A DNA stretch of 39,256 bases from Sphingobacterium sp. UBA2700 (GCA_002354335.1 DELI01000026.1:1-39256); one strand, 5' to 3'. Shown: positions 17,162-25,360, counted from the first letter of the stretch. Notes: generated from the letters alone by a model not told the origin. Translations and numbers: made by a program.

Positions 17162-18838
17162 ATGAAGCTTAACAGAAGGCAAAAAGGAATATTTGGAATC
17201 ATATTTATCGTGGCATTGATTATACTCTCCTGGATAGGGCTCTCCAAGCTCTATCCCGAAAGCAACACCTTCCGATATCTCCCCGATCGAATCTACCGAA
17301 TTATCAAGATCGTATTCGGAAGCGATCCTTCTGCAACTTCATTGGAAGATGCAAACATTCCTTGGGAATTGATAGTGGCAAAAATATTCACCATCTTCAT
17401 CCTACTATTTGGTGCTTTTAAGATTATACAGAAGATTTTTAGCGAGCAATACACGCTCCTGATGGCTTCTTTCAAACAAAACCACCTCATTAGCATCGGT
17501 ATCTCAAAGAAGGGGCGTCAGCTACTCCAAAGTCTTAAAGAGGATAAAAATCAAGAAGGAATTGCAATTGAGAAGGAAACGGAGCATGCCAATATTTCTG
17601 CTGTAAAAAAACAGGGGCATAAAGTCATCATCGGTAATGCGGAGGACGAAAACACGCTATTGGAAGCCGGTATCAAACGAGCTTCAGACCTTGTCGTATT
17701 TTTAGACAATGAACAAACGGTTATTGAAATTGTAGAATCGGTGCAGCAGATCTACAAGAAATCCAATTGCGATAATGCCCTCCGCTGTTATGTGCACTTA
17801 AGAAATCCTCGACTTATCGACTTAGTGAAAAACGCAGATCTACAATTCGCGAATAACAGTATAGATCTTCATTTCTTTAACATCCATAAGATGGTCGCTC
17901 GGCAGTTCTTTACAAAGCTTGTCCAAGATCTGGAAGCCGGAGACTCTAAAGATCTGGAGAAAATCGTTTTCATTGGTTTTGGGGATTTTGCCAAGGCCAT
18001 ACTATTGCAGGCGCTTCGGATTATGCATCTACACCCGAATAAGGAACCAATCATCGCCATATATACTGAAGGTGCCAATAAAGAACAGATCCAGTTTCAG
18101 GAAAGATATCCCATGGCCCATAAAATTGGAAAAATTAGCTTCCATGAGTTCGAAGGATCTTTCACAGCTATTCTAGATGAGCAAAACTTAGTGGAATTAA
18201 ATAAGCGCGCAATCGTTATCAATGCTTTCGATCATGATGAAATAAACTTAAATAACGCATTAGAACTCCTCCAAAAAAGCAGGCAATCTGACTTTGCTAT
18301 TTATACGCTCAACGCCGAAGGCAAAGGATTAAGAGCATTGATGGAAGGCAGCAACGAAAACCAGAGGATTCACTTCTTTGGTGGCATCGAGGAAACCTGC
18401 AGCATAGAGTTTATCACCGGTGAGAAGCAAGATAAAATAGCGCAGGCAATACACGACGACTATCAGAAACTTACCTCTGGTGAAGCGTCGGAGAGCAGTC
18501 GATACACCTCCGATTGGCATACGCTTTCTGAGGACGCAAAAGATGCAAATAGGACACAGGCCGACCATATTCCCTTCAAACTTTTGCTAACCGGAAAGCC
18601 CTTGAATTCTTCGAATCCTAAGGACTTACAATTCACGCCCGAACAAGTCGAATACCTTGCTATCATTGAACATAAACGCTGGATGGCGCACCGTTATCTT
18701 CACGGATGGGACTTCGGAACAACTAGAAATGACGACCTTAAACTGCATCCTTCCCTAGTACCCTGGGAGCAGATCTCAGAAGCGGAGAAGCAAAAAGATA
18801 GAGATACGATATTGAGAATTCATAAACTGATCATTTAA
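17162..18838 (+). CDS. two-TM, double Rossmann (TrkA_N-like), RyR-domain protein
   Basis: The 558-residue product has membrane helices at about 9-29 and 71-90. Two Rossmann folds resembling TrkA/RCK NAD-binding domains follow: the first at about 108-225 (SIGISKKG, then IIGNAEDE and a DLVVFLDNE strand), the second from 266 (VFIGFGDFAKA). At the C terminus, about 492-552, lies a ryanodine-receptor (RyR) repeat domain with AIIEHKRWMAHRYLHGWDFG, then LHPSLVPW and EKQKDRD, all family hallmarks. The loop between the two helices has no TVGYG filter, so it is not a standard potassium channel by itself. It is co-transcribed with the TIR/propeller gene five bases upstream. It could be the membrane effector or receptor of a nucleotide or NAD-derived signal; that role is inference. 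Confidence 0.88.
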   Translation: MKLNRRQKGIFGIIFIVALIILSWIGLSKLYPESNTFRYLPDRIYRIIKIVFGSDPSATSLEDANIPWELIVAKIFTIFILLFGAFKIIQKIFSEQYTLLMASFKQNHLISIGISKKGRQLLQSLKEDKNQEGIAIEKETEHANISAVKKQGHKVIIGNAEDENTLLEAGIKRASDLVVFLDNEQTVIEIVESVQQIYKKSNCDNALRCYVHLRNPRLIDLVKNADLQFANNSIDLHFFNIHKMVARQFFTKLVQDLEAGDSKDLEKIVFIGFGDFAKAILLQALRIMHLHPNKEPIIAIYTEGANKEQIQFQERYPMAHKIGKISFHEFEGSFTAILDEQNLVELNKRAIVINAFDHDEINLNNALELLQKSRQSDFAIYTLNAEGKGLRALMEGSNENQRIHFFGGIEETCSIEFITGEKQDKIAQAIHDDYQKLTSGEASESSRYTSDWHTLSEDAKDANRTQADHIPFKLLLTGKPLNSSNPKDLQFTPEQVEYLAIIEHKRWMAHRYLHGWDFGTTRNDDLKLHPSLVPWEQISEAEKQKDRDTILRIHKLII

Positions 18839-18864
18839 GAAGTTATATTAAATACAATGGAGGA

Positions 18865-18895
18865 GAAAAGAAGAGTTCCCTACAATCTTCTTTTC
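18865..18895. terminator. possible weak bidirectional terminator
   Basis: GAAAAGAAGA (18865-18874) and TCTTCTTTTC (18886-18895) form a perfect 10-bp inverted repeat around 11 bases, between the converging RyR-domain and HAD genes and overlapping the HAD stop codon. The stem is AT-rich (3 of 10 GC), so termination would be weak. Confidence 0.35.
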
Positions 18896-19383
18896 ACTTT
18901 TCTATTCAGAACAGCATTTAGAGTGGATTGGTCGGTTAAGCCAACATAAGGATTGGTTAAAACTAATCGTTCCTTAAGTTTCTTTGGCAAATCATTTAGA
19001 GATTTATCATCATCAATAATAATCACATCTTGTTCCGAAACTTTGTTTGCCGTTATCCATTCGAAAATCTCAGTCCTTCTGCTTATTCGATCATGTAAAT
19101 CAACGGCATCTTGCACCTTTGCTTGACGTCTCGAGAAATCTAGAATACTTAAAAACCTGAAATTTAAGCCACGTCGAACGAATATCTTTTTCCATTCTAC
19201 AACACTATACTTAAATCGATGGGAACTAGAAAGTACGATTTGATCTTTTGTAAAATAGATAGTCGACTGAAGAATTTGCACTGCAACGGCGTTGAACTTA
19301 TAAAAACCGTCGGTATCAAGTTCAATGGGTCTATGCGGATTTGCATGAACCATTACTCCGTCAATGTCTAGCAAAACAATCAT
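18880..19383 (-). CDS. HAD-superfamily protein of the RNA-repair-associated (Swiss army knife) type
   Basis: This 167-residue protein has the HAD phosphatase motifs: LLDIDGV with D6 and D8 (motif I), LSSSH at 51-55 (motif II), and IIIDDDKS with D124-D126 (motif IV). The later VLTNPYVGLT segment and R102/R103-T-E-I-x-x-W are typical of the HAD domains found in bacterial RNA-repair 'Swiss army knife' proteins, here as a stand-alone domain. A nucleic-acid or nucleotide 3'/5' phosphatase role is the family expectation. Its ATG overlaps the stop of the upstream DGNHR gene as ATGA, so the two are translationally coupled. Two 60-base lines I counted by hand were about 38% GC, against 43% in one line of neighbouring thiD. 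Confidence 0.75.
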   Translation of the reverse strand: MIVLLDIDGVMVHANPHRPIELDTDGFYKFNAVAVQILQSTIYFTKDQIVLSSSHRFKYSVVEWKKIFVRRGLNFRFLSILDFSRRQAKVQDAVDLHDRISRRTEIFEWITANKVSEQDVIIIDDDKSLNDLPKKLKERLVLTNPYVGLTDQSTLNAVLNRKVKRRL

Positions 19384-19754
19384 AATGCATTTCGTCTATA
19401 ACTTTCAAGCCAAGTTCCATCTGTAATAAATAACCTGTTATATGAATAGCTATCCCAATCATCATCATAGTCTATTTTCAACGCACTAAATGATAATGGA
19501 ATATCACTATCTGAACAGGTCCATGCGGTGACTCCGAATTCTACGCCTGCTAAAAGGTACGCAATATAACGGTGATTACCATCTACCAGCAAACAGTTCT
19601 TTGCGCTAACTTTAATATCCCCAAAATAGTATCCAGCGAGGCAGCGATAATATATTCTTCTTACTATGGCAAAACAAAGACATTTATGAGCTGTCTTGAA
19701 TGCAAAAGAATGGTTATTCATAAAATTACTAAAATACTCGCGACTTAGTTCCAA
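19380..19754 (-). CDS. small DGNHR-motif protein (ParB/sulfiredoxin-like fold)
   Basis: The 124-residue product carries LLVDGNHRYIAYLLAG at about 55-70, with D58-G-N-H-R62. This is the signature of ParB N-terminal/sulfiredoxin-type domains, which bind and sometimes hydrolyse nucleotides. The rest is unrecognised: a cysteine- and tyrosine-rich N-terminal half and an acidic stretch (DYDDDWDSY) after the motif. No DNA-binding helix-turn-helix is attached, so a partition protein is unlikely. The longest frame starts with TTG at 19754; an ATG at 19721 would remove 11 residues and keep the motif. An upstream in-frame stop at 19797-19799 limits extension. It overlaps the HAD gene by four bases and probably acts with it. 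The coding sequence is noticeably AT-rich. Confidence 0.6.
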   Translation of the reverse strand: MELSREYFSNFMNNHSFAFKTAHKCLCFAIVRRIYYRCLAGYYFGDIKVSAKNCLLVDGNHRYIAYLLAGVEFGVTAWTCSDSDIPLSFSALKIDYDDDWDSYSYNRLFITDGTWLESYRRNAL

Positions 19755-19877
19755 TTTACTCCTATTATCAGGATAGAAAGATAGGCTATCCGAAGTCTAA
19801 TACATCACTTATTGCATGAACAAGCTATTAACAATTTGTAAAGACCGAAGTATTATCGTCATATTCTCCAACAACCC

Positions 19878-19885
19878 TATCTTTG
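19878..19885 (+). promoter_or_regulatory. -7 element (TATCTTTG) for thiD
   Basis: TATCTTTG is an exact TAnnTTTG match 18 bases before the thiD ATG, giving a leader of about 13 bases. That leaves no room for a thiamine-pyrophosphate riboswitch. Confidence 0.6.
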
Positions 19886-19903
19886 TGAATACGCAATAAC
19901 AAA

Positions 19904-20719
19904 ATGATAGACACAGGAAATCAACATACCGTAAAAACAGTCCTAAGCATAGCCGGATTTGATAGTATCGGTGGGGCTGGGTTACAGGCCGACAGCAAGA
20001 CCATCTCGGCGCTAGGCTGCCATGCGATGAATGTAATTACAGCCTTGCCTATACAGAACACGTTAGGCGTTCGCGCGGTCTATCCTATTCCTGATCAAGC
20101 AGTGGAAGACCAGCTGAACTGTATTTTCGACGACATCTATCCGGATAGCGTCAAAATCGGAATGCTGCCAAATCCGAAACAGGTCGAAATTGTCGTTCGC
20201 TTCTTAGAAGATTATGAGGGAAACATTGTTATTGATCCAGTCATGGTTTCTACCTCCGGGCATAGTCTGGTCGATCAGGAAACCATAACGCTGTCTACCG
20301 AACTTCTTTACCCGATGGCTACCCTCGTCACGCCTAACCTTGATGAAGCAAGTATGTTGATCGGATGCAAAGTGTCCAATGTCGAGGAAATGAACCAGGC
20401 TATCGATAAGCTTATCAATATGGGGATGCCGGCCGTGCTACTTAAGGGCGGACATTTGGATAGCGAAAAACTAAGCAGCATATTAAAGATAAGAGGGCAA
20501 GAGCCCGAAATATTTGAATCCAAACGGATAGCTAGCAAAAATACGCGCGGAACAGGATGTACCTTATCCTCGGCTATCGCATCTTACCTCGCACTAGGTG
20601 ACCCCTTGCCTATTGCCTGCGAAAAAGCGTTGGACTATGTATATCAAAGCATATTAGCGGCAAAAGACATTTCCCTGGGCAAAGGAAACGGCCCGCTTAA
20701 TCATTTTTTTACGAGATGA
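19904..20719 (+). CDS. thiD: hydroxymethylpyrimidine/phosphomethylpyrimidine kinase
   Basis: ThiD phosphorylates HMP and HMP-phosphate with ATP to supply the pyrimidine half of thiamine. The 271-residue length is normal. The N-terminal SIAGFDSIGGAGLQADSKT is the family substrate-binding signature. VIDPVMVSTSG and the C-terminal NTRGTGCTLSSAIAS, with the anion hole and catalytic cysteine typical of this ribokinase-like subfamily, are both present. A hydrophobic residue stands in GFDS where many homologues have GSDS, a common variant. It stands alone; other thiamine genes are not in the window, so it may serve salvage or work with a distant operon. Confidence 0.93.
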   Translation: MIDTGNQHTVKTVLSIAGFDSIGGAGLQADSKTISALGCHAMNVITALPIQNTLGVRAVYPIPDQAVEDQLNCIFDDIYPDSVKIGMLPNPKQVEIVVRFLEDYEGNIVIDPVMVSTSGHSLVDQETITLSTELLYPMATLVTPNLDEASMLIGCKVSNVEEMNQAIDKLINMGMPAVLLKGGHLDSEKLSSILKIRGQEPEIFESKRIASKNTRGTGCTLSSAIASYLALGDPLPIACEKALDYVYQSILAAKDISLGKGNGPLNHFFTR

Positions 20720-20943
20720 CGAAGCAAGGCACAAATAGATCGTTGTTACGCAATAAGCAGGGCTATCTGATTTGAGGAAGGTTATTGGGATTCGATAAAG
20801 GCAAGCTACTAAGGTAAGAAATAGTTTATTAAAATCACAAGACTACAATCATTTTAAAATGTAATGAAGGTCGTGGTATTTCATGCATATTCATTAGATA
20901 TTTGACTATTCGCTAATGCAGCGATAGACAAATAAAAAAGTTT

Positions 20944-21357
20944 ATGAAACAGAGAGTCCCAGTATCGCAAATCATGAGTAAAGAGTTGATTACTCTAACA
21001 CAAAAAGACAGCCTTTACGACGCTGAAAATCTATTCAAAAAACATAATATTCGTCACTTACCAGTAGTAGAAAACAAGAAATTAGTAGGTGTAGTTAGTT
21101 ACTCCGACTTGTTAAAGATAAGCTACGTGGATGTTACTGAAGAAGACGATATCGAATCCGTAGTATACGATACGTATACCGTTACGCAACTTATGGCGAA
21201 AACGCCCGTAAGCATATTGCCGAGCAGCACGGTTAAAGAAGCTGCAGAAATACTATCCAAGCATTCCTTTCATTCAATTCCAGTCGTTGAAAACGAAGAA
21301 CTAGTAGGTATAGTCACGACAACTGACCTACTCAACTATTTCATCGACCAATACTAA
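20944..21357 (+). CDS. tandem CBS-domain protein
   Basis: The 137-residue protein consists of just two CBS motifs, about residues 4-60 (VSQIMSKELITLTQKDSL ... HLPVVENKKLVGVVSYSDLL) and 76-133 (VTQLMAKTPVSILPSSTV ... SIPVVENEELVGIVTTTDLL). The pair should form a Bateman module that binds an adenosine nucleotide and dimerises. With no attached catalytic or transport domain, it probably acts as a stand-alone energy-state sensor or regulatory partner. The neighbours give no hint of its target. A 224-base gap separates it from thiD, and a strong terminator follows it, so it is most likely monocistronic. Confidence 0.9.
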   Translation: MKQRVPVSQIMSKELITLTQKDSLYDAENLFKKHNIRHLPVVENKKLVGVVSYSDLLKISYVDVTEEDDIESVVYDTYTVTQLMAKTPVSILPSSTVKEAAEILSKHSFHSIPVVENEELVGIVTTTDLLNYFIDQY

Positions 21358-21376
21358 AGTTCTTCATTATCTTTTT

Positions 21377-21414
21377 GTAAGCCTACTTTTCCAGCAAGTA
21401 GGCTTACTTTTTTT
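21377..21414 (+). terminator. strong intrinsic terminator after the CBS gene
   Basis: Perfect 12-bp arms GTAAGCCTACTT (21377-21388) and AAGTAGGCTTAC (21396-21407), a seven-base loop, then seven T residues. Confidence 0.92.
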
Positions 21415-21496
21415 ACGCCCTTCTATTAACTAAATAAATAATATATTTCCATTGGTCTGGTTTTTGGTTAACTTTAATCAACAAAATCGTTAAGAT

Positions 21497-21961
21497 ATGA
21501 AGAAATTATTATCACTATCCTTATGTATTGGCGCACTTAGCTTCGCTGCATGTGAATCGAATGCAAATAAGCAAGGTGCCGGAGCCGATACGACTGCAAT
21601 GTCAGAAAACACAAGTACTGAAACCGTAGATAATGCGCATAATTCACAAAACTCCGTCGACTGGGCCGGTACATATAAAGGCGTCATCCCTTGTGCCGAT
21701 TGTCCCGGAATCGAAACAACAGTTGTGTTGAATAATGACTTGACGTTTAAATACACTGGCATCTATCAAGAAAGCAACACGAAGATTGAAGACGCTGGCA
21801 AATTCATGTGGCATGATAACGGCAGTGTGGTACATTTGATGGGCAAGGAAGTCAACATGAAACTGAAAGTTGGAGAGAATCAGCTTTTCTCTTTAGATCA
21901 GGATGGAAAGCCAATTGACGGCCCGTTGAAAGACCATTATATCTTGAAAAAAGAGCTTTAA
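21497..21961 (+). CDS. NlpE-like copper-resistance / envelope-stress lipoprotein
   Basis: This 154-residue lipoprotein has a signal sequence ending SFAAC, with C19 as the lipidated cysteine. A low-complexity linker rich in Ser, Thr and Asn (20-53) follows, then an NlpE N-terminal-type domain: WAGTYKGVIPCADCPGIETTVVL, with the CxxC pair C66/C69, and KYTGIYQE. Only the N-terminal domain of E. coli NlpE is present, which is the usual form outside enterobacteria. In E. coli NlpE is linked to copper tolerance and surface sensing through Cpx; no Cpx system is seen here, so the role is by family only. It converges on pyrD with a shared terminator. Confidence 0.82.
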   Translation: MKKLLSLSLCIGALSFAACESNANKQGAGADTTAMSENTSTETVDNAHNSQNSVDWAGTYKGVIPCADCPGIETTVVLNNDLTFKYTGIYQESNTKIEDAGKFMWHDNGSVVHLMGKEVNMKLKVGENQLFSLDQDGKPIDGPLKDHYILKKEL

Positions 21962-21972
21962 TCAGCATAAAA

Positions 21973-21997
21973 AAAGGGGAAATTTTATTTCCCCTTT
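21973..21997. terminator. bidirectional terminator overlapping the pyrD stop codon
   Basis: Arms AAAGGGGAAA (21973-21982) and TTTCCCCTTT (21988-21997) around a five-base loop, with A runs and T runs on both sides. The pyrD stop codon (21985-21987, minus) lies in and beside the loop, so the hairpin serves the NlpE-like gene and pyrD together. Confidence 0.75.
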
Positions 21998-23016
21998 AAT
22001 ATTCCTTTACAAATCTCAGCAACTAGTCCCGGACCTTCATAGATAAAGCCCGTATATATTTGAATTAAGCTAGCACCTGCATTCAATTTTTCTATAGCAT
22101 CTGCTGCCGAATGAATCCCTCCGACCCCTATAATCGGGAATGCTTTATTTGATTTATCCGACAAATACTTGATGACTTCTGTAGAGCGTTTTGTCAAGGG
22201 TTTCCCGGACACCCCTCCCGCTTCTTTCACCAAGTTAGGATCACTATGTAGTCCTTCACGAGAAATCGTCGTATTTGTAGCGATGACTCCCGCGATCTTC
22301 GTGTCCTGAACAATCTCAACAATATCATCTAACTGCGAATCTGTCAAGTCTGGAGCAATCTTTAATAAGATCGGTTTAGGACTTGCTTTCGCATGATTTA
22401 ACTCCTGAAGCGTATTTAAAATTTTCTTCAACGGCTCTTTCTCCTGTAAATCGCGTAAGCCCGGCGTATTTGGCGAACTTACATTCACCACAAAATAATC
22501 AACATAGTCAAACAAGGAATTGAAGCAATAGATATAATCATTCACGGCCTCCTCATTCGGCGTTACTTTATTCTTACCGATGTTCCCGCCAATGATTACT
22601 CCGTTTTTCTCCTTCAGGTGCTTTAAACGTCCTGCCGCCACATCGGCGCCTTGATTGTTAAAGCCCATACGGTTGATCAACGCCTCATCGTTCAATAAGC
22701 GAAACATCCGCGGCTTATCATTTCCAGGTTGCGGTTTCGGCGTTACGGTTCCGATTTCAATAAATCCAAACCCCAGCTTTGACATCTGCTCAATATAATC
22801 CGCATTCTTGTCAAATCCCGCTGCCAATCCCACCGGATTCTTGAACGTTAAACCAAAAACTGTCGTTTGTAATCTCGGGTCTTCAACCGTATATAACGAT
22901 TTTAAAAGCGCGTCAGATCCCCAGATTTTAGTGAAAAATTTCAGTCCTGAAGTCACGTTATGGTGTGCTTGCTCAGGGTTCATCTGAAAAAATAGTGGTT
23001 TAACTAATTTGTACAT
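21985..23016 (-). CDS. pyrD: dihydroorotate dehydrogenase (quinone), class 2
   Basis: PyrD oxidises dihydroorotate to orotate with FMN and passes electrons to membrane quinone in pyrimidine synthesis. From the ATG at 23016 it has 343 residues, the expected class 2 length, with the N-terminal membrane-associating helix typical of class 2 ([19 protein letters not shown]). Class 2 marks include [12 protein letters not shown], the catalytic-serine motif [14 protein letters not shown], and the FMN phosphate site ([11 protein letters not shown], then [11 protein letters not shown]). An open frame continues to 23112, but those 32 codons cross the promoters of both divergent genes, and a -7 element (23021-23028) lies immediately before the ATG at 23016, so the shorter start is preferred. 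Confidence 0.93.
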   Translation of the reverse strand: MYKLVKPLFFQMNPEQAHHNVTSGLKFFTKIWGSDALLKSLYTVEDPRLQTTVFGLTFKNPVGLAAGFDKNADYIEQMSKLGFGFIEIGTVTPKPQPGNDKPRMFRLLNDEALINRMGFNNQGADVAAGRLKHLKEKNGVIIGGNIGKNKVTPNEEAVNDYIYCFNSLFDYVDYFVVNVSSPNTPGLRDLQEKEPLKKILNTLQELNHAKASPKPILLKIAPDLTDSQLDDIVEIVQDTKIAGVIATNTTISREGLHSDPNLVKEAGGVSGKPLTKRSTEVIKYLSDKSNKAFPIIGVGGIHSAADAIEKLNAGASLIQIYTGFIYEGPGLVAEICKGILKGK

Positions 23017-23020
23017 ACCG

Positions 23021-23028
23021 CAAAGGTA
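23021..23028 (-). promoter_or_regulatory. -7 element (TACCTTTG) of pyrD, nearly abutting the start codon
   Basis: Read on the minus strand, TACCTTTG is followed by CGGT and then the pyrD ATG. With a transcription start about five bases after the final G, the message would begin at or within a base of the start codon, meaning a leaderless transcript. Confidence 0.6.
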
Positions 23029-23051
23029 GCCAAAGAAGCAGAAATAATCAT

Positions 23052-23059
23052 TACTTTTG
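23052..23059 (+). promoter_or_regulatory. -7 element (TACTTTTG) of the ABC-F gene
   Basis: Exact TAnnTTTG match ending seven bases before the ATG at 23067, implying a leader of only a few bases. It faces away from the pyrD promoter 23 bases off, so the two divergent promoters share one short control region. Confidence 0.55.
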
Positions 23060-23066
23060 CGTCGAA

Positions 23067-24977
23067 ATGATATCAATAAATAATTTAACTTTTGAAATTG
23101 GCGCTCGTGCATTGTACGATGAGGCGAACTGGCATATCAAGCCGGGAGATAAGGTCGGATTGATCGGTGCAAACGGTACAGGAAAATCGACTTTGCTAAA
23201 AATCATCGTGGGAGAATATAGCCCAACCGCCGGCAGCATTTCGATGGCAAAGGACCTGAAGATTGGCTATTTAAATCAGGACCTCCTATCCTACCACTCG
23301 GATAAAAGCATCCTGCACGTGGCTATGGAGGCTTTCGAACGCCAAAACCAATTGCATAGTGAAATCGAAGTTCTACTTAAGAAATTAGAGACCGACTACT
23401 CCGACGAGATCCTAAATAAACTAAGCGATAAGCAGATGGAATTTGAAGCCCTTGACGGCTACAGCATCGAATTCCGTGCACATGAAATCCTAGCCGGTCT
23501 AGGTTTTTCTGAAGAAGAACAACAGCGCCCATTAGCGACATTCTCCGGAGGATGGCGTATGCGCGTGATGCTGGCGCGAATCTTATTGCAAACACCAGAT
23601 ATCCTCTTGCTCGATGAGCCTACCAACCACTTAGACTTACCCTCTATCAAATGGTTGGAAAACTATCTGCAGGCCTTCGAAGGTGCTATAGTCATTGTAT
23701 CGCACGACCGTTATTTCCTCGATAGAATCATCAATAAAACGGTTGAATCTCGTAAAGGAAAGCTAACATTATATGCTGGAAATTACTCCTTCTATTTAGA
23801 AGAGAAGTCCCTGCGTGAAGAAATACAGGGTAATCAATTCAAGAACCAACGAGCAAAGATTAAGCAGGAAGAAAAGCTAATCGAACGCTTCCGTGCGAAA
23901 GCCAGTAAGGCCAAGATGGTACAATCGAGAATCAAAGCCTTAGACCGTATGGAAAAGGTTGATGATATCGATGATGATAACCCGGAAGTAAACTTCAGCT
24001 TTAAGTTTTCTAAACCTTCGGGCCGTCATGTCGTTACGATCGAACAGATCTCGAAATCGTATCCTAATCTTCAGATTTTAGAAAAGACAGACGGATTGAT
24101 CGAGAAGGGTGATAAAATAGCTTTAATCGGAGCAAACGGTAAAGGTAAATCGACCTTATTACGTATTGTCGCTGATGCCGACAATGAGTATACCGGTACA
24201 AGCACAAAAGGTCATAATGTTTCGCAGACCTTCTTCGCGCAGCACCAACTGGAGGCCTTACACCTCGAGAATTCTATACTGCAGGAACTCGTTGCCTTCG
24301 CCCCTAAGCATACCGAAACAGAGCTTCGCTCTATTCTTGGATGCTTCCTATTTACAGGTGACGATGTGTTCAAGAAAATTAAGGTACTATCTGGAGGCGA
24401 GAAGTCCAGAGTAGCATTAGCAAAAGCATTGACAGCAGATGCTAACTTCCTTGTACTCGATGAGCCTACCAACCACTTGGATATGGCATCGGTAAATATC
24501 CTGATCCAAGCTTTACAGCAATACGAGGGAACATTTATTGTCGTATCTCACGACCGTTATTTCCTGGACAATGTCGCCAACAAGATTTGGTATATCGAAG
24601 ACAAAAAAATCAAAGAATATCCAGGCACCTATCAGGAGTATGAGATATGGAATGCTAAACGCGTCGTAAAACCGGAAGAGAAACAACCTAAAAAGGTCAA
24701 AGAAGAGCCTAAAAAGGTAAAACCGGTACTTACCGACGATCTACAGAAAACCTTGCAAAAGAAAAACAAAGAGCTTGCAGCTCTGGAACAAAAGATTGCC
24801 GACCAGGAAATTGCTGTCAAAAATCTGGAAGCCGAACTCGCTAAAGAGGAAATATATTCTGACGCAGTCAAACTACAGGAAACAACCAGAAACTACAACT
24901 CCGAAAAAGCAAGATACGACCAATTCCAAAACGATTGGGAAAAACTAGCCGAAGAGATAATGGAATTGGAAGGGTAA
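23067..24977 (+). CDS. ABC-F family ATPase (Uup/EttA-like, ribosome-associated)
   Basis: The 636-residue protein has two ABC ATPase domains and no membrane segment. Walker A motifs are [11 protein letters not shown] (about residue 34) and [11 protein letters not shown] (about 354). Signatures are FSGGWRMRV and LSGGEKSRV, and each Walker B ends LDEPTNHLD. The linker between domains is long, charged and helical (about 245-300, with [18 protein letters not shown]), matching the ABC-F P-site tRNA-interacting linker. The C terminus (about 545-636) is a Lys/Glu-rich coiled coil as in Uup. ABC-F proteins act on the translating ribosome; some give antibiotic resistance, but nothing here marks it as a resistance factor. 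Its start is fixed by a promoter seven bases upstream. Confidence 0.9.
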   Translation: MISINNLTFEIGARALYDEANWHIKPGDKVGLIGANGTGKSTLLKIIVGEYSPTAGSISMAKDLKIGYLNQDLLSYHSDKSILHVAMEAFERQNQLHSEIEVLLKKLETDYSDEILNKLSDKQMEFEALDGYSIEFRAHEILAGLGFSEEEQQRPLATFSGGWRMRVMLARILLQTPDILLLDEPTNHLDLPSIKWLENYLQAFEGAIVIVSHDRYFLDRIINKTVESRKGKLTLYAGNYSFYLEEKSLREEIQGNQFKNQRAKIKQEEKLIERFRAKASKAKMVQSRIKALDRMEKVDDIDDDNPEVNFSFKFSKPSGRHVVTIEQISKSYPNLQILEKTDGLIEKGDKIALIGANGKGKSTLLRIVADADNEYTGTSTKGHNVSQTFFAQHQLEALHLENSILQELVAFAPKHTETELRSILGCFLFTGDDVFKKIKVLSGGEKSRVALAKALTADANFLVLDEPTNHLDMASVNILIQALQQYEGTFIVVSHDRYFLDNVANKIWYIEDKKIKEYPGTYQEYEIWNAKRVVKPEEKQPKKVKEEPKKVKPVLTDDLQKTLQKKNKELAALEQKIADQEIAVKNLEAELAKEEIYSDAVKLQETTRNYNSEKARYDQFQNDWEKLAEEIMELEG

Positions 24978-25039
24978 AATTAGATATTAGATGTTAGATG
25001 TCAGATGTTAGATTTAAGATTTTAGACATTAGATTTAAG

Positions 25040-25065
25040 AGCCTGCAGCAATGCAGGCTTTTTTT
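25040..25065 (+). terminator. intrinsic terminator after the ABC-F gene
   Basis: AGCCTGCA (25040-25047) and TGCAGGCT (25052-25059) pair perfectly around GCAA, followed by a seven-T run. Confidence 0.9.
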
Positions 25066-25123
25066 GTGCCTAAAGAAATAATTAATAAGGAAGGTTTGTG
25101 TGAAGCGTTGGTTTAGAAAGGGT

Positions 25124-25206
25124 GTCTTGAACCAAGAAAGGAAGGATATAAGGATTGGCAGGATCGGGTCTAACTACTAAGTACTAACTACTAACTACTA
25201 AATACT
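25124..25206 (+). repeat. dispersed repeat copy A with CTAACTA array
   Basis: The copy begins TTGAACCAAGAAAGGAAGG and continues through AAGGATTGGCAGGATCGGG into GTCTAACTACTAAGTACTAA and further CTAACTA-type heptads. It shares this layout with copies at 25212, 25484, 25561 and, inverted, 26311-26395. Confidence 0.7.
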
Positions 25207-25211
25207 ATCTC

Positions 25212-25249
25212 TAAACCAAGAAAGGAAGGATGTAAGGATTGGCAGGATC
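25212..25249 (+). repeat. dispersed repeat copy B (core only)
   Basis: AAACCAAGAAAGGAAGGATG followed by TAAGGATTGGCAGGATC matches the core of copy A almost base for base but lacks the CTAACTA tail, breaking off into unique sequence at about 25250. Confidence 0.7.
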
Positions 25250-25319
25250 TTGCGAGCTGATAAACGGAAGAGCATCTAGACCACAACCACTCATTAAGTA
25301 TTCACAGGCTATTAAGAAC

Positions 25320-25353
25320 CCTATCATACCCCTTTCCAGGCGGCTATGATAGG
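25320..25353. repeat. 9-bp inverted repeat
   Basis: CCTATCATA (25320-25328) and TATGATAGG (25345-25353) are perfect inverted arms around 16 bases. There is no T run after it, so it is not a terminator. It lies just before the 11-bp tandem array. Confidence 0.5.
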
Positions 25354-25360
25354 CTTATAG

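Noticed and set aside
17162..18838. Annotation as a potassium channel or Trk uptake subunit
   Set aside because: The TrkA_N-like folds fit, but the loop between the two helices lacks any selectivity-filter motif, and the C-terminal RyR domain is not part of Trk/Kef proteins.
13824..18838. A Thoeris defence system
   Set aside because: A TIR domain is present but there is no SIR2, SLOG or macro-domain ThsA gene; the partner has a RyR domain instead.
19755..19903. Thiamine-pyrophosphate riboswitch before thiD
   Set aside because: No CUGAGA-type THI-box elements are visible, and the predicted leader is only about 13 bases.
23017..23112. N-terminal extension of PyrD
   Set aside because: The frame is open, but it crosses the divergent promoters and the first bases of the ABC-F gene, and the residues do not resemble PyrD.
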